36,410 bases of DNA from Bacillota bacterium (lineage in GTDB: Bacteria; Bacillota; Clostridia; Christensenellales; Aristaeellaceae). The stretch spans positions 1 to 36,410 of the forward strand of contig JAEZHK010000101.1 of assembly GCA_023416655.1 (NCBI GenBank). Direction: 5' to 3'. Position 1 is the first letter of the stretch, and each line of letters opens with the position of its first letter. Position numbers and translations under genes: made by a program. This document shows, one piece after another, positions 17,950 to 25,476 of this stretch. The notes beneath the pieces were generated by a model, which was given only the letters and a program-made list of their open reading frames with translations, made no database searches and was not told the DNA's origin.

Positions 17950-17972
17950 GAAAAGCCGCCCGGCGGATTTTC
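17950..17972. terminator. Bidirectional terminator at the end of the lipid kinase gene
   Basis: GAAAA (17950-17954) pairs with TTTTC (17968-17972) and CCGCC with GGCGG inside it, separated by one G/A mismatch. The A-run and T-run flank a G+C core so it reads as a terminator from either side. It lies 10 bases beyond the stop of the minus-strand kinase gene. Confidence 0.65.
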
Positions 17973-17981
17973 AACGCGTTG

Positions 17982-18869
17982 CTACGGGCAAGAAATTCTC
18001 AGTCCACCGGGCAGCACCCGATAGTGGGCGCGGTCCGTCCGGAGCAGCTCGCCGTCCAGGTTGACGGTCATGCCGGGGGACTCGATCACGACCTCCTCGG
18101 CGCGAAGCGTGTGCGTGATCGGAAGCGAGATGAACTTGCCGTTCACGAAGAGGGGTAGCAGTTTCAGGATGCGCCGACGGTCGACCGCGTCCACGTACAC
18201 CACGTCGAACTGGCCGTCGGAAGGATTCGCGTCCGGCGCGACCAGCATGCCGCCGCCGTAGTAGCGGCCATTGGCCACTTCAAAGATGGTCAAACGCGCC
18301 TTGAACGTGCGCCCGCCCGCGGTGACCGTGGCCTCCACCGGCGTAAAGCGGCCGAGCGCCGCGAACAGGCCCAGAAGGTACGCCGTCAGCCCCTTGAAGC
18401 GGGCGCGGAAGCGCTGGGTCTGGCGCAGCACCTCGATGTCAAAGCCGGTACCCGAGACGTTCAAAAACAGCCGGTCGTTGATGTACCCGGCGTCGATGGC
18501 GCGGGGGCTCGCATCCAATTGGAGGGAAAGCGCCTTCACCGGGTCCTTCGGAAGGCCCAGCGTCTTCACAAAGTCGTTGCCCGTGCCGCAGGACACAAAG
18601 TACAGGATGGCGTCCGTGCCCGCCAGCCCGTTGGCCGCTTCGTTGAACGTGCCGTCCCCGCCGAGGATGATGAGGCGCGCCTCGCCCTCGCCCGTAGCGA
18701 TGTCCCGGGCGATGGCCGTGGCGTGGCCGGGCCGCTCGGTCCTAAGGATTCGGTAGGGGAGGCCCCTCCGCTTCAATTCTTTCTCCACCAGGACGCAGGC
18801 CTTCAGCGAGCGTCCGTTCCCGGCGACCGGGTTGACGATCAGATGGTACAAGCGGCGCCCTTCTTTCAT
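17982..18869 (-). CDS. Diacylglycerol/lipid kinase (DagK/YegS family)
   Basis: A 295-residue cytoplasmic kinase that phosphorylates diacylglycerol or a related lipid at the membrane. The N-terminal catalytic domain has NPVAGNG, the nucleotide loop GGDGTFNEAANGL and CGTGNDFVKTLGLP. The C-terminal beta-sandwich has GGGMLVAPDANPSDGQFDVVYVD and the typical ending NLDGELLRTDRAHYRVLPGGLRI. Length fits DgkB/YegS (about 295-305). The ATG at 18869 has no clear ribosome binding site. A TTG at 18851 (LYHLIVNPVAG) has AGAAGGG 6 bases upstream and may be the real start. It follows the PHP gene by 26 bases and is probably co-transcribed. Confidence 0.9.
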   Translation of the reverse strand: MKEGRRLYHLIVNPVAGNGRSLKACVLVEKELKRRGLPYRILRTERPGHATAIARDIATGEGEARLIILGGDGTFNEAANGLAGTDAILYFVSCGTGNDFVKTLGLPKDPVKALSLQLDASPRAIDAGYINDRLFLNVSGTGFDIEVLRQTQRFRARFKGLTAYLLGLFAALGRFTPVEATVTAGGRTFKARLTIFEVANGRYYGGGMLVAPDANPSDGQFDVVYVDAVDRRRILKLLPLFVNGKFISLPITHTLRAEEVVIESPGMTVNLDGELLRTDRAHYRVLPGGLRISCP

Positions 18870-18895
18870 GCAGGATGCGGCCAGAGGGAGATGGC

Positions 18896-19624
18896 TCAGA
18901 GATCGAAGGAACGGCCGCTCTTTTGGGAAACCCAGCGGGCGAAGCGCTTGGCGTCCGCGTTGAGCACAAGCTCCTCGGGGAAATCCACGTCGCGAAGCAC
19001 CTGGAGCGATGTCTCCACCTTCCCGACGAACGGCGCAAAATGCGCGTCGGTGGACACCACCACCGGCACTTCGTACCGCTTCAGAAGCCGCGCGATGGCG
19101 CGGCAGTTTGCGTCGCTGCCCTTTCGAACCTTGAACGAGTGGGCGTTGATCTCGACCACCTTGCCGTGTTCCTTGAACGCGCGGACGACAGGCTCGTGAT
19201 CGAAGGCATACCGCCCGTCGCCCGGGTGGCCGATGATGTCCACCGATGGGTTTTTCGCCACGGCGAGCCAGGCGCGGGTATGCGTTTCGACGTCCGAGGG
19301 CGGGAAGGTTAGCGTGTGCATCGACGCGATGACCAGGTCCAGCCTGTCCAGGATCTCCGAGGGCAGGTCCAGCGTGCCGGATTCGTCCAGCACGTTGACC
19401 TCGCAGCCCATAATCAGGTATACGCCGAGCGCCTGCTCCGGCAGCACGTGTTTCATCGAGCGGAAGTAAAGCTCCGTGGGCGCGCCCGGAATCATCGGCG
19501 CGTGGTCGGAGATCACCATAAATTTATGGCCCATGCGGGCGGCTTCCGCGGCGTTTTCCAGCACCGTGGAGTGGGCGTGACCGGAGGAGATGGTGTGCGT
19601 GTGCGTGTCACAGATGATGTTCAT
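18896..19624 (-). CDS. PHP-domain phosphoesterase (YcdX-like)
   Basis: A 242-residue metal-dependent phosphoesterase of the PHP family, close to the YcdX/histidinol-phosphatase-like group. The metal-ligand motifs are all present and in order: DTHTHTISSGHAHST (7-21), ISDHAPMIPG, GCEVNVLD, IASMH, IGHPGDGRYAFD, EINAHSFKVRKGS and STDAHFAPF. The start is the ATG at 19624 that begins MNIICDTHTHT. The frame is open further upstream but that part is AT-rich and non-conserved. GGGGA lies before the ATG. The substrate is unknown. First gene of a two-gene unit with the lipid kinase. Confidence 0.87.
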   Translation of the reverse strand: MNIICDTHTHTISSGHAHSTVLENAAEAARMGHKFMVISDHAPMIPGAPTELYFRSMKHVLPEQALGVYLIMGCEVNVLDESGTLDLPSEILDRLDLVIASMHTLTFPPSDVETHTRAWLAVAKNPSVDIIGHPGDGRYAFDHEPVVRAFKEHGKVVEINAHSFKVRKGSDANCRAIARLLKRYEVPVVVSTDAHFAPFVGKVETSLQVLRDVDFPEELVLNADAKRFARWVSQKSGRSFDL

Positions 19625-19661
19625 CGCGTGTGTCCCCGTTTCTTTGCACAAGTGCGATGAT

Positions 19662-19667
19662 ATTATA
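19662..19667 (-). promoter_or_regulatory. Candidate -10 box of the PHP-lipid kinase unit
   Basis: A perfect TATAAT on the minus strand lies 38 bases before the PHP start codon. No matching -35 is visible at 16-18 bases, so an activator may be needed. Confidence 0.45.
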
Positions 19668-19757
19668 CCGGAAAACCGCCGCCCTTGACCATGCCGCATG
19701 TTGCGTTTTGGGTGGTTTTTGGGTAAAAATACAGAAAACGTGCCGATGATTGGGCTT

Positions 19758-19807
19758 TGCACTGTTTTTTGAGCAACTGCACATTTTTTTGAAGGCCATA
19801 CTTGCAC
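19758..19807 (+). repeat. Direct repeats upstream of the molybdenum hydroxylase operon
   Basis: TGCACTGTTTTTTGA (19758-19772) and TGCACATTTTTTTGA (19778-19792) match at 13 of 15 positions and are exactly 20 bases apart, two helical turns. A third TGCAC lies at 19803-19807 in the -35 area of the putative promoter. The spacing suggests an activator or repressor site. Confidence 0.5.
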
Positions 19808-19830
19808 GGAAACAGAAAAACATGTAAAAT
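19802..19830 (+). promoter_or_regulatory. Candidate promoter of the molybdenum hydroxylase operon
   Basis: TTGCAC (19802-19807) and TAAAAT (19825-19830) are 17 bases apart, about 45 bases before the start codon at 19876. The -35 matches consensus at only three positions, as expected of an activated promoter. Confidence 0.5.
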
Positions 19831-19875
19831 GAGGGCGCGGCGGTGGAAGCAATGCCGCATGAACGGAGGGCTTGT

Positions 19876-22002
19876 ATGGAAGCGATGGAGGCCATCAAGC
19901 GGCCGATGAAGCGAAGGGACCACGACGAGAAGGTCTCCGGCCGGATCCGCTATACCGACGACATCCAGTCGCCGGAGTATCTCTGCGGGAAAATTTTCAG
20001 GTCAAGCATTGCCCACGGGCGCATCAAGGGGATTCAGGTGCCGGAACTGCCCGAGGGCTACCTCGTCGTCGACCATCGGGACGTTGGCGGCGCCAACGAG
20101 GTGCACATCGTGCTGGACGATACGCCGGTGTTCGCGGAGGAGGTCGTGGAATTCGTCGGCGACCCGATCCTGATGGTGGTCGGACCGGACGAGCGCACCG
20201 TGGACCGCATTCTAAAAGAAATCAAGGTGGAATACGAGGAACTGCCGGCGGAGCTCGACCCGCTCAAGGCCACCACGCACTTCTTCAAGTACAAGATCGA
20301 GAAGGGCGACATCGCCAAAGCCTTCGCCGAAGCCGACCGCGTGCTGGAAGAGACGTTCACCACCGGGCACCAGGAGCACGTGCACCTGGAGACCAACGCG
20401 ATGATCGCCGAATGGGCGGACGGCAAGGTAACGGTGCGCGGCTCGCTGCAGTGCCCCTACTACGTACTGCGCGCGGTCCGGAAGGTGCTGGGCTGCCAGG
20501 AGTGCGAACTGAACGTCGTGCAGGAGCCGACCGGCGGCGCGTTCGGCGGCAAGGAGGACTACCCGAGCCTCTTGGCCAGCCAGGTGGCGGTGGCCGCGGC
20601 CAAGGCGAAGCGGGCGGTCAAGGTGGTCTTCAACCGTCAGGAGGACATCGCCTATACGCCCAAGCGGCATCCGTCCGTCTGCAAGTACAAAGTGGCCGTC
20701 AAGGGCGGTCGCGTGACCGCGATGGACATCGACGTGACCTACGACGCCGGCGCGTACACCACGCTGTCCGCGGTGGTGCTGCAGCGCGGCTCCATCTGCG
20801 CAAACGGCGTTTACGACATCCCCAACCTGCACGTGGAGAGCCGCGCCGCCAAGACCAATTCCGTGCCCAACGGCGCGTTCCGCGGCTTTGGCGCGCCGCA
20901 GACGTTCTTCGCCATCGAGGTGCTCATGGAGCACGTCGCCAAGGCCCTCGGCGAGGAGCCGCTGGACTTCAAGCTCCGCCATGCCAGTAAGCAGGGCGAC
21001 GAGACCTCCACCCAGGGGCTCTATCACTTCCACGTGCCCACGCCGGAGATCGCGGAAAAGATCGCGGAGATGTCCGGCTACCGTGAAAAGCGCGCCAAAT
21101 ACGAAAGCCAACCCGCCGGGCGCACCCGCCGGGGCATCGGCCTTTCGCTGACGTTCCACGGCTGCGCCTTTACCGGAAACGGCGAACGTGACCTGATCAA
21201 GGCCGTGGCCAAGATCCGCGGCAACGCCGACGGCACGGTGGACGTCTTCACCGCCAACACGGAGATGGGGCAGGGCCTGGAGACCACATTCCCCAAGCTG
21301 GTCGCGGCGCGGTTGGGCATTCCGCCGGAGCGGGTGAACCTGATCACCCCGGAGACGGACCTGGTGCCCGATTCCGGCCCGACCGTGGCCAGTCGTTCGA
21401 TGATGATCGTGGGGCTCATCCTTGAAAGGGCCGCCGACCGCCTGAAGGCGCAGTGGAAGCCAGGCGAGACCGTGACGGTGGAGGAGCACTACCAGCACCC
21501 GGACTACATGATCTCCTTCAGCCTCGACAATTTCAAGGGTGACGCCTACCCGGACTACTCCTGGTCCGGAAACGTCGTGGAGGTCGAAGTGGACACGCTG
21601 ACCGGCGAGGCGAAGACCCTTGGCTGCTGGGGCGTGTACGACGTCGGCGTGCCGATCGACGAAGCCGTCTGCCACGGGCAGATGCAGGGCGGCATGCTGC
21701 AGGGCCTGGGCTACGCGTCGATGGAGCAGCTCAATTACAACGAGCGCGGCGTCATCCGCAACGACAAATTGAGCGACTACATCATCCCGACGTCCGTGGA
21801 CGCGCCGCCGCTTATCTCCGATTTCGTGCTCAATCCCTCCGTATTCGGACCGATGGGCGCGAAGGGCGCGGGCGAGTTGCCCCACGTGGGCGTCGCTCCG
21901 GCCTACGTGCTGGCGATGGAGCAGGCGCTGGGCAAGCCCCTTTACAAAGCGCCTTACTCCATGGAAGACGCGCTGAAGGCGCTGGAAGAGGAGGAAGCGT
22001 AA
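19876..22002 (+). CDS. Xanthine dehydrogenase-family molybdopterin-binding subunit
   Basis: The 708-residue large catalytic subunit of a molybdenum hydroxylase, which oxidises purines or other N-heterocycles with water as oxygen source. It shows the a/b hammerhead N-terminal domain (DEKVSGRIRYTDDI), then TGHQEHVHLETN, PTGGAFGGKED, GAFRGFGAPQ (the Arg-containing loop typical of xanthine dehydrogenases), EMGQGLETTFPKL and GAKGAGE with the catalytic Glu667. The ATG at 19876 has GGAGGG 5 bases upstream. An in-frame ATG 33 bases earlier has none. The stop overlaps the next start by one base (TAATG). Xanthine or hypoxanthine is the best substrate guess, but nicotinate-type substrates cannot be excluded. 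Confidence 0.9.
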   Translation: MEAMEAIKRPMKRRDHDEKVSGRIRYTDDIQSPEYLCGKIFRSSIAHGRIKGIQVPELPEGYLVVDHRDVGGANEVHIVLDDTPVFAEEVVEFVGDPILMVVGPDERTVDRILKEIKVEYEELPAELDPLKATTHFFKYKIEKGDIAKAFAEADRVLEETFTTGHQEHVHLETNAMIAEWADGKVTVRGSLQCPYYVLRAVRKVLGCQECELNVVQEPTGGAFGGKEDYPSLLASQVAVAAAKAKRAVKVVFNRQEDIAYTPKRHPSVCKYKVAVKGGRVTAMDIDVTYDAGAYTTLSAVVLQRGSICANGVYDIPNLHVESRAAKTNSVPNGAFRGFGAPQTFFAIEVLMEHVAKALGEEPLDFKLRHASKQGDETSTQGLYHFHVPTPEIAEKIAEMSGYREKRAKYESQPAGRTRRGIGLSLTFHGCAFTGNGERDLIKAVAKIRGNADGTVDVFTANTEMGQGLETTFPKLVAARLGIPPERVNLITPETDLVPDSGPTVASRSMMIVGLILERAADRLKAQWKPGETVTVEEHYQHPDYMISFSLDNFKGDAYPDYSWSGNVVEVEVDTLTGEAKTLGCWGVYDVGVPIDEAVCHGQMQGGMLQGLGYASMEQLNYNERGVIRNDKLSDYIIPTSVDAPPLISDFVLNPSVFGPMGAKGAGELPHVGVAPAYVLAMEQALGKPLYKAPYSMEDALKALEEEEA

Positions 22003-22469
22003 TGATCCGGTTCAAGCTCAACGGGAATATGGTGGAGAGCACCTCCTCCCCGGCGTCGCGCCTGCTCGACGTGGTCCGCGGCGAATTCGGCCTGACGGGC
22101 GCCAAGTGCGGCTGCAAGGAGGGCGAGTGCGGCGCGTGTTCGGTCCTCTTGGACGGCCTCCTCGTCAACTCCTGCATGGTAGCCATCGGCACGCTGCCGG
22201 GCCACGAGGTGACCACCATCGAGGGCTTCCGCGAAACCGACCGCTTCCGGGCGATCGACGAGGCCTTCGGCAAGACCGGCGCGGTGCAGTGCGGCTTCTG
22301 CACGCCCGGCATGGTGCTGGCGGCGGAGAGCCTCTTAAACCGCAACCCGCACCCCACCGAGGCGGAGATCCGGGACGCTCTTTCCGGCAACCTCTGCCGC
22401 TGCACCGGGTACGTCGCGCTCGTCGAGGGCGTCAAGCTGGCCGCGAAGGAGGGCGATGGGCTATGGTAA
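22002..22469 (+). CDS. 2Fe-2S subunit of the molybdenum hydroxylase
   Basis: The 155-residue electron-transfer subunit. The N-terminal plant-type ferredoxin domain binds one 2Fe-2S cluster through C38, C43, C46 and C58 (GCKEGECGAC and SC). C36 is an extra cysteine. The C-terminal helical domain binds the second cluster through C97, C100, C132 and C134 (QCGFCTPG and CRCTGY). Length is standard for separate small subunits (about 155-165). The start overlaps the previous stop by one base, and its end overlaps the FAD subunit by seven bases, so translation of the three genes is coupled. Confidence 0.95.
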   Translation: MIRFKLNGNMVESTSSPASRLLDVVRGEFGLTGAKCGCKEGECGACSVLLDGLLVNSCMVAIGTLPGHEVTTIEGFRETDRFRAIDEAFGKTGAVQCGFCTPGMVLAAESLLNRNPHPTEAEIRDALSGNLCRCTGYVALVEGVKLAAKEGDGLW

Positions 22470-23281
22470 GCTACAAACCCGAGTCGCTGAAGGAAGCGCT
22501 TGAGATCCGGGGCCGGGAAGTGGTGACCCCCTACGCGGGCGGCACGGACCTGATGATCGAGGCCGAGCATGAGGCGTCCTACCTCTTCCTCGCGGACGTT
22601 CCCGAGATGAAGACCATCGAAACCGTGGACGGGAACCTTGAGATTGGCGCGGCGGTCACCTTCACGCAGGCGCTGGACAACCCGCTGGTGCCCGAGCTTT
22701 TGAAGGAGGCCGTGCGCTATATCGCCGCGCCCGCCATCCGCAACGCCGGCACCTTCGGCGGCAACATCGCAAACGGCTCACCCAAGGCGGACAGCGCGCT
22801 GGTCTTCTGTGTCACGGATTCCACATTGATCCTCGAGAGCGTTGAAGGCGCGCGCAGGGTGCCCATCAACGAATTCTACCTGGGCCGCGGCAAGACGTGC
22901 CTGAAGGAAAACGAGCTTTTGACGAAGATCGTCATGCCGCTTCGAAACGTTCGGGATTACTACTACCACAAGGTCGGCGCGCGCGGCGCGCTGGCCATCG
23001 CCCGAGTCTCTTTCGCGGGGCTGCTTAGGGTCGAGGGCGGCATCATCCGCCACGCGGCCACCGCCTACGGCGCGGTGGCGGGTACGATCCTGCGCCGCCC
23101 GGACATCGACGGCATCCTGATCGGGCGCACCGTCGAGGAAGCCAAAAAGATCCGAGGGGATTATCTTTTCGCGCTGGACGAGGCCATCCAGCCCATCCGC
23201 GGCCGTACCTCGGCGGAGTACCGCAAGAAGGTGCTCATGAACCTGATCGCGGACTTCCTGACAAAGAACGGCATCACCTGA
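22463..23281 (+). CDS. FAD-binding subunit of the molybdenum hydroxylase
   Basis: A 272-residue flavoprotein of the CO dehydrogenase flavoprotein/XdhB family that passes electrons from the Fe-S clusters to NAD or another acceptor. FAD-binding motifs are PYAGGTDLMIEAE (about 23-35) and AGTFGGNIANGSPKADS. The C-terminal domain ends with GRTSAEYRKKVLMNLI, typical of the family. The ATG at 22463 follows AAGGAGGG by about 9 bases and lies inside the end of the Fe-S gene. The operon order is Mo, Fe-S, FAD. The strong terminator at 23301-23335 closes the unit. Confidence 0.93.
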   Translation: MVSYKPESLKEALEIRGREVVTPYAGGTDLMIEAEHEASYLFLADVPEMKTIETVDGNLEIGAAVTFTQALDNPLVPELLKEAVRYIAAPAIRNAGTFGGNIANGSPKADSALVFCVTDSTLILESVEGARRVPINEFYLGRGKTCLKENELLTKIVMPLRNVRDYYYHKVGARGALAIARVSFAGLLRVEGGIIRHAATAYGAVAGTILRRPDIDGILIGRTVEEAKKIRGDYLFALDEAIQPIRGRTSAEYRKKVLMNLIADFLTKNGIT

Positions 23282-23300
23282 GCCGCGCAGTCATCGAAAC

Positions 23301-23335
23301 AAATCAGCCCCCGGCGACGGGAGCTGATTTTGTCT
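23301..23335 (+). terminator. Terminator of the molybdenum hydroxylase operon
   Basis: AAATCAGCCCCCG (from 23301) pairs with CGGGAGCTGATTT (to 23330) at 12 of 13 positions around a 4-base loop, followed by TGTCT. It starts 20 bases after the stop codon. Confidence 0.85.
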
Positions 23336-23678
23336 CAAGAACACATGCATTGGCCCAAACCCAGGAACTGGATCAGCAGCCGATTGAAGCCCATGCGGCG
23401 TGATCGAATTTGAGTGCGCGGACCAGAGAGACAATGCGCAAAAGTTTAAATCTGGAATTGCGCGTCGGCATGGAGGCTTTTCGTTTGCATGAAAGTATCT
23501 CCCCGGATGCAATCCGACGTGGGAACTCGGGATGCGCAAAGAGGAGAGGAGGATTTAACGTCTGCCATCCTAACCTCCCATTGCCAACCTGTCAATAAAC
23601 TTGTCGGGATCGTGTCGAAACCGGGCGGAAAATTTGTTGGCAGGGACAAAGGAAAACGCAGGGACGGCTGATTTTGTC
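23336..23678. other. Intergenic region without a supported gene
   Basis: About 340 bases between the hydroxylase terminator and the upp promoter, poorer in GC than the flanks. Short open frames exist on both strands (23410-23598 plus, 23446-23712 minus, 23291-23539 minus), but none has a ribosome binding site, a recognisable domain or the base bias of the neighbours. GCTGATTTTGTCT occurs at both ends (23323-23335 and 23667-23679). The stretch may be a decayed gene or inserted repeat. I see no riboswitch. Confidence 0.4.
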
Positions 23679-23707
23679 TTGATTTTTCCCCCGTGTTGCG
23701 GTATACT
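23679..23707 (+). promoter_or_regulatory. Sigma-A promoter of upp
   Basis: TTGATT (23679-23684) and TATACT (23702-23707) are 17 bases apart. A 12-base perfect palindrome AAAAGCGCTTTT (23711-23722) covers the expected start of transcription and may be an operator. Confidence 0.82.
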
Positions 23708-23749
23708 AACAAAAGCGCTTTTTTCGATCAGATTTGGGAGGCGGTACGA

Positions 23750-24379
23750 ATGGGAAAGCTACATGTAATCGACCATCCGCTGGTGCAGCACAAGCTGTCG
23801 CTGATGCGCGACAAGACCACCGGCACCAAGGATTTCCGGGAACTGCTTCAGGAAGTCGCGACGCTGATGGCCTACGAGGTCACGCGCGACCTGGCGCTCA
23901 AGGAGATTGAAGTCGAGACGCCCATCGGTCCCTGCCGCACCAAGGTCATCAACGGGCGGATGCTGGGCATCATTCCGATCCTCAGGGCGGGCCTTGGCAT
24001 GGTGGACGGCATCATGCAGCTGGTCCCCGGCGCGAAGGTCGGCCACATCGGCCTCTACCGCGACCCTGTGACGCTGCAGCCGGTGGAATACTACTGCAAG
24101 CTGCCCTCCGACGCCACCGAGCGCGAGCTGATCGTGCTGGACCCGATGCTGGCGACGGGCGGCTCCTCCTCGGCGGCGATCCGCTTTTTGAAGGAGCGCG
24201 GCTGCCGGAACATCAAGCTGGTCTGCCTGATCGGCGCGCCGGAAGGCATCGAGCGCGTTCAGAGCGAGCATCCGGACGTGGACATCTACATCGCCGCGGT
24301 GGACGAGAAACTCAACGAACACGGTTACATCGTGCCGGGCCTCGGCGACGCGGGCGACAGGCTGTTCGGAACGAAGTAA
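23750..24379 (+). CDS. upp: Uracil phosphoribosyltransferase
   Basis: A 209-residue cytosolic salvage enzyme making UMP from uracil and PRPP. The sequence is typical from start to end: VIDHPLVQHKLSLMRDKTT, ILRAGLGMVDG, GLYRDPVTLQPVEYYCKLP, the PRPP loop DPMLATGGSSSAAI (about residues 132-145) and the C-terminal uracil-binding GYIVPGLGDAGDRLFGTK. The ATG has GGGAGG 8 bases upstream and the length matches the family (208-209). An in-frame start 57 bases earlier would overlap the promoter and is rejected. The gene stands alone with its own promoter and terminator. Confidence 0.98.
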   Translation: MGKLHVIDHPLVQHKLSLMRDKTTGTKDFRELLQEVATLMAYEVTRDLALKEIEVETPIGPCRTKVINGRMLGIIPILRAGLGMVDGIMQLVPGAKVGHIGLYRDPVTLQPVEYYCKLPSDATERELIVLDPMLATGGSSSAAIRFLKERGCRNIKLVCLIGAPEGIERVQSEHPDVDIYIAAVDEKLNEHGYIVPGLGDAGDRLFGTK

Positions 24380-24396
24380 TCGCTGCACAGGATTTG

Positions 24397-24427
24397 AAAG
24401 CCCGACGGCGCGCCCGTCGGGCTTTTT
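24397..24427 (+). terminator. Rho-independent terminator of upp
   Basis: AAAGCCCGACGG (24397-24408) pairs with CCGTCGGGCTTT (24414-24425), and the T-run continues to 24427. It begins 17 bases after the stop. Confidence 0.93.
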
Positions 24428-24473
24428 AGGGGTTTGTCGACCAAGGATTCAAAGATCAATCCGGGAGGGCATT

Positions 24474-25355
24474 ATGGCGGCTGGTTCAATCGCGCGGGCG
24501 GCGCTGGAGCGGCACGGGTTCCGCTTCACCCATTCGCTGGGGCAGAACTTCATCCTGGACGACCGGCTGATGGAGCGCATCGCGCTTGCTGCGGGCGTAG
24601 CGCCGGGGGACAGGGTGCTGGAGATCGGCGCGGGCGCGGGGGTTCTGACCCGGACGCTTTCCGACCTTGGCGCAAAGGTGCTGGCGCTTGAGATCGACCG
24701 GGCGCTGGAGCCCGTGCTGCGCGAGGTTTTGGAAGAATCGGACGCGAAGGTGGAGTTCGCGGACGCGCTGAAGTGCGACCTCGCGGCGATGACTTCGGAC
24801 GCGTTCCAGGGCGAAACCTTCGACGTGGTGGCGAACCTGCCGTACTATATCACCGCAGAGTTCTTCCTGCTGCTGGTCAAATCCCGCCTGCCCATCCGCC
24901 GCATGACGGTGATGGTGCAGAAGGAGGCGGCCGAGCGCATCATGGCGTCGGTGGGCACAAAGAGTTGGTGTGCGCTGGCGGCGACGGTGCAGCATTTTGG
25001 CCATCCTTCGGTTCTGATGCGCGTGCCGCCGGAGGCGTTCACGCCCCGCCCGCACGTGGAGAGCGTGCTGCTCCGGGTGGACATGTACGGCGAGCGCCAA
25101 AGCCCGGAGGACGAGGCGATGTTTCTAAAAGTGGTCGCTGCGGCATTTGCCATGCGGCGCAAGACGCTTGTCAACAACCTCATGAGCGCGTTTTGCATGC
25201 CGCGAGAGGGCGCGGAGAGCCTGCTCCTGTCGCTGAGCTTCGACCCGAAGGTGCGCGGCGAGGCGCTGACATTGACGGAACTGGCACAGCTGAGCAATGC
25301 GCTCCAGGGGCAAGGATCGAAACGGTGGGACTGCGACAAAGAACCACATACTTGA
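24474..25355 (+). CDS. rsmA: 16S rRNA (adenine1518-N6/adenine1519-N6)-dimethyltransferase
   Basis: A 293-residue RsmA/KsgA methyltransferase that dimethylates two adjacent adenines in the last hairpin of 16S rRNA during 30S maturation. It has HSLGQNFILDD (about 20-30), the SAM motif LEIGAGAGVLTRTL, acidic strand residue LALEID, the catalytic NLPYYI motif and, late, PRPHVESVLLRV, typical of KsgA rather than Erm. GGGAGG lies 6 bases before the ATG. The usual neighbour rnmV is not present. No terminator is visible after the gene, and the next gene has its own promoter. Confidence 0.96.
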   Translation: MAAGSIARAALERHGFRFTHSLGQNFILDDRLMERIALAAGVAPGDRVLEIGAGAGVLTRTLSDLGAKVLALEIDRALEPVLREVLEESDAKVEFADALKCDLAAMTSDAFQGETFDVVANLPYYITAEFFLLLVKSRLPIRRMTVMVQKEAAERIMASVGTKSWCALAATVQHFGHPSVLMRVPPEAFTPRPHVESVLLRVDMYGERQSPEDEAMFLKVVAAAFAMRRKTLVNNLMSAFCMPREGAESLLLSLSFDPKVRGEALTLTELAQLSNALQGQGSKRWDCDKEPHT

Positions 25356-25385
25356 GGTGGATGTCGGTTATTGGCGAAAAAATGG

Positions 25386-25414
25386 TTGTGCGGTCGCCCT
25401 GTTTATGATAATAT
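25386..25414 (+). promoter_or_regulatory. Extended -10 promoter of the O-acyltransferase cassette
   Basis: TTGTGC (25386-25391) and TAATAT (25409-25414) are 17 bases apart, and TGA directly before the -10 forms an extended -10 element. It lies about 60 bases before the MBOAT start. Confidence 0.7.
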
Positions 25415-25476
25415 ATCAGCGAACTGTGTAGAACCACTGATCATTCAAATTTCCATATTCGGAAGGACGGTTTTTC

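Larger units (their letters stand above)
17763..17981. other. Hairpin-rich intergenic region
   Basis: A 219-base gap between convergent genes contains at least four inverted repeats: GGACG/CGTCC near 17783-17798, the 9-bp stem at 17810-17834, ACCAGTG (17849-17855) with CACTGGT (17860-17866), and AAATTC/GAATTT near 17901-17916, then the terminator at 17950-17972. A GGAGG (17866-17870) precedes a TTG that opens a short frame running into the lipid kinase gene on the other strand. I do not accept it as a gene. A structured RNA is possible but not recognised. Confidence 0.4.

Noticed and set aside
17834..18064. A short plus-strand frame with a GGAGG-TTG start in the 17.8-kb intergenic region
   Set aside because: It overlaps the 3' end of the lipid kinase on the other strand and a bidirectional terminator, and encodes no recognisable protein.
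20212..21885. A 557-codon minus-strand frame opposite the molybdenum subunit
   Set aside because: Antisense shadow of a well-conserved gene.
23446..23712. A short minus-strand frame upstream of upp
   Set aside because: It overlaps the upp promoter, has no ribosome binding site, and reads as non-coding composition. Kept only as a possible decayed sequence.
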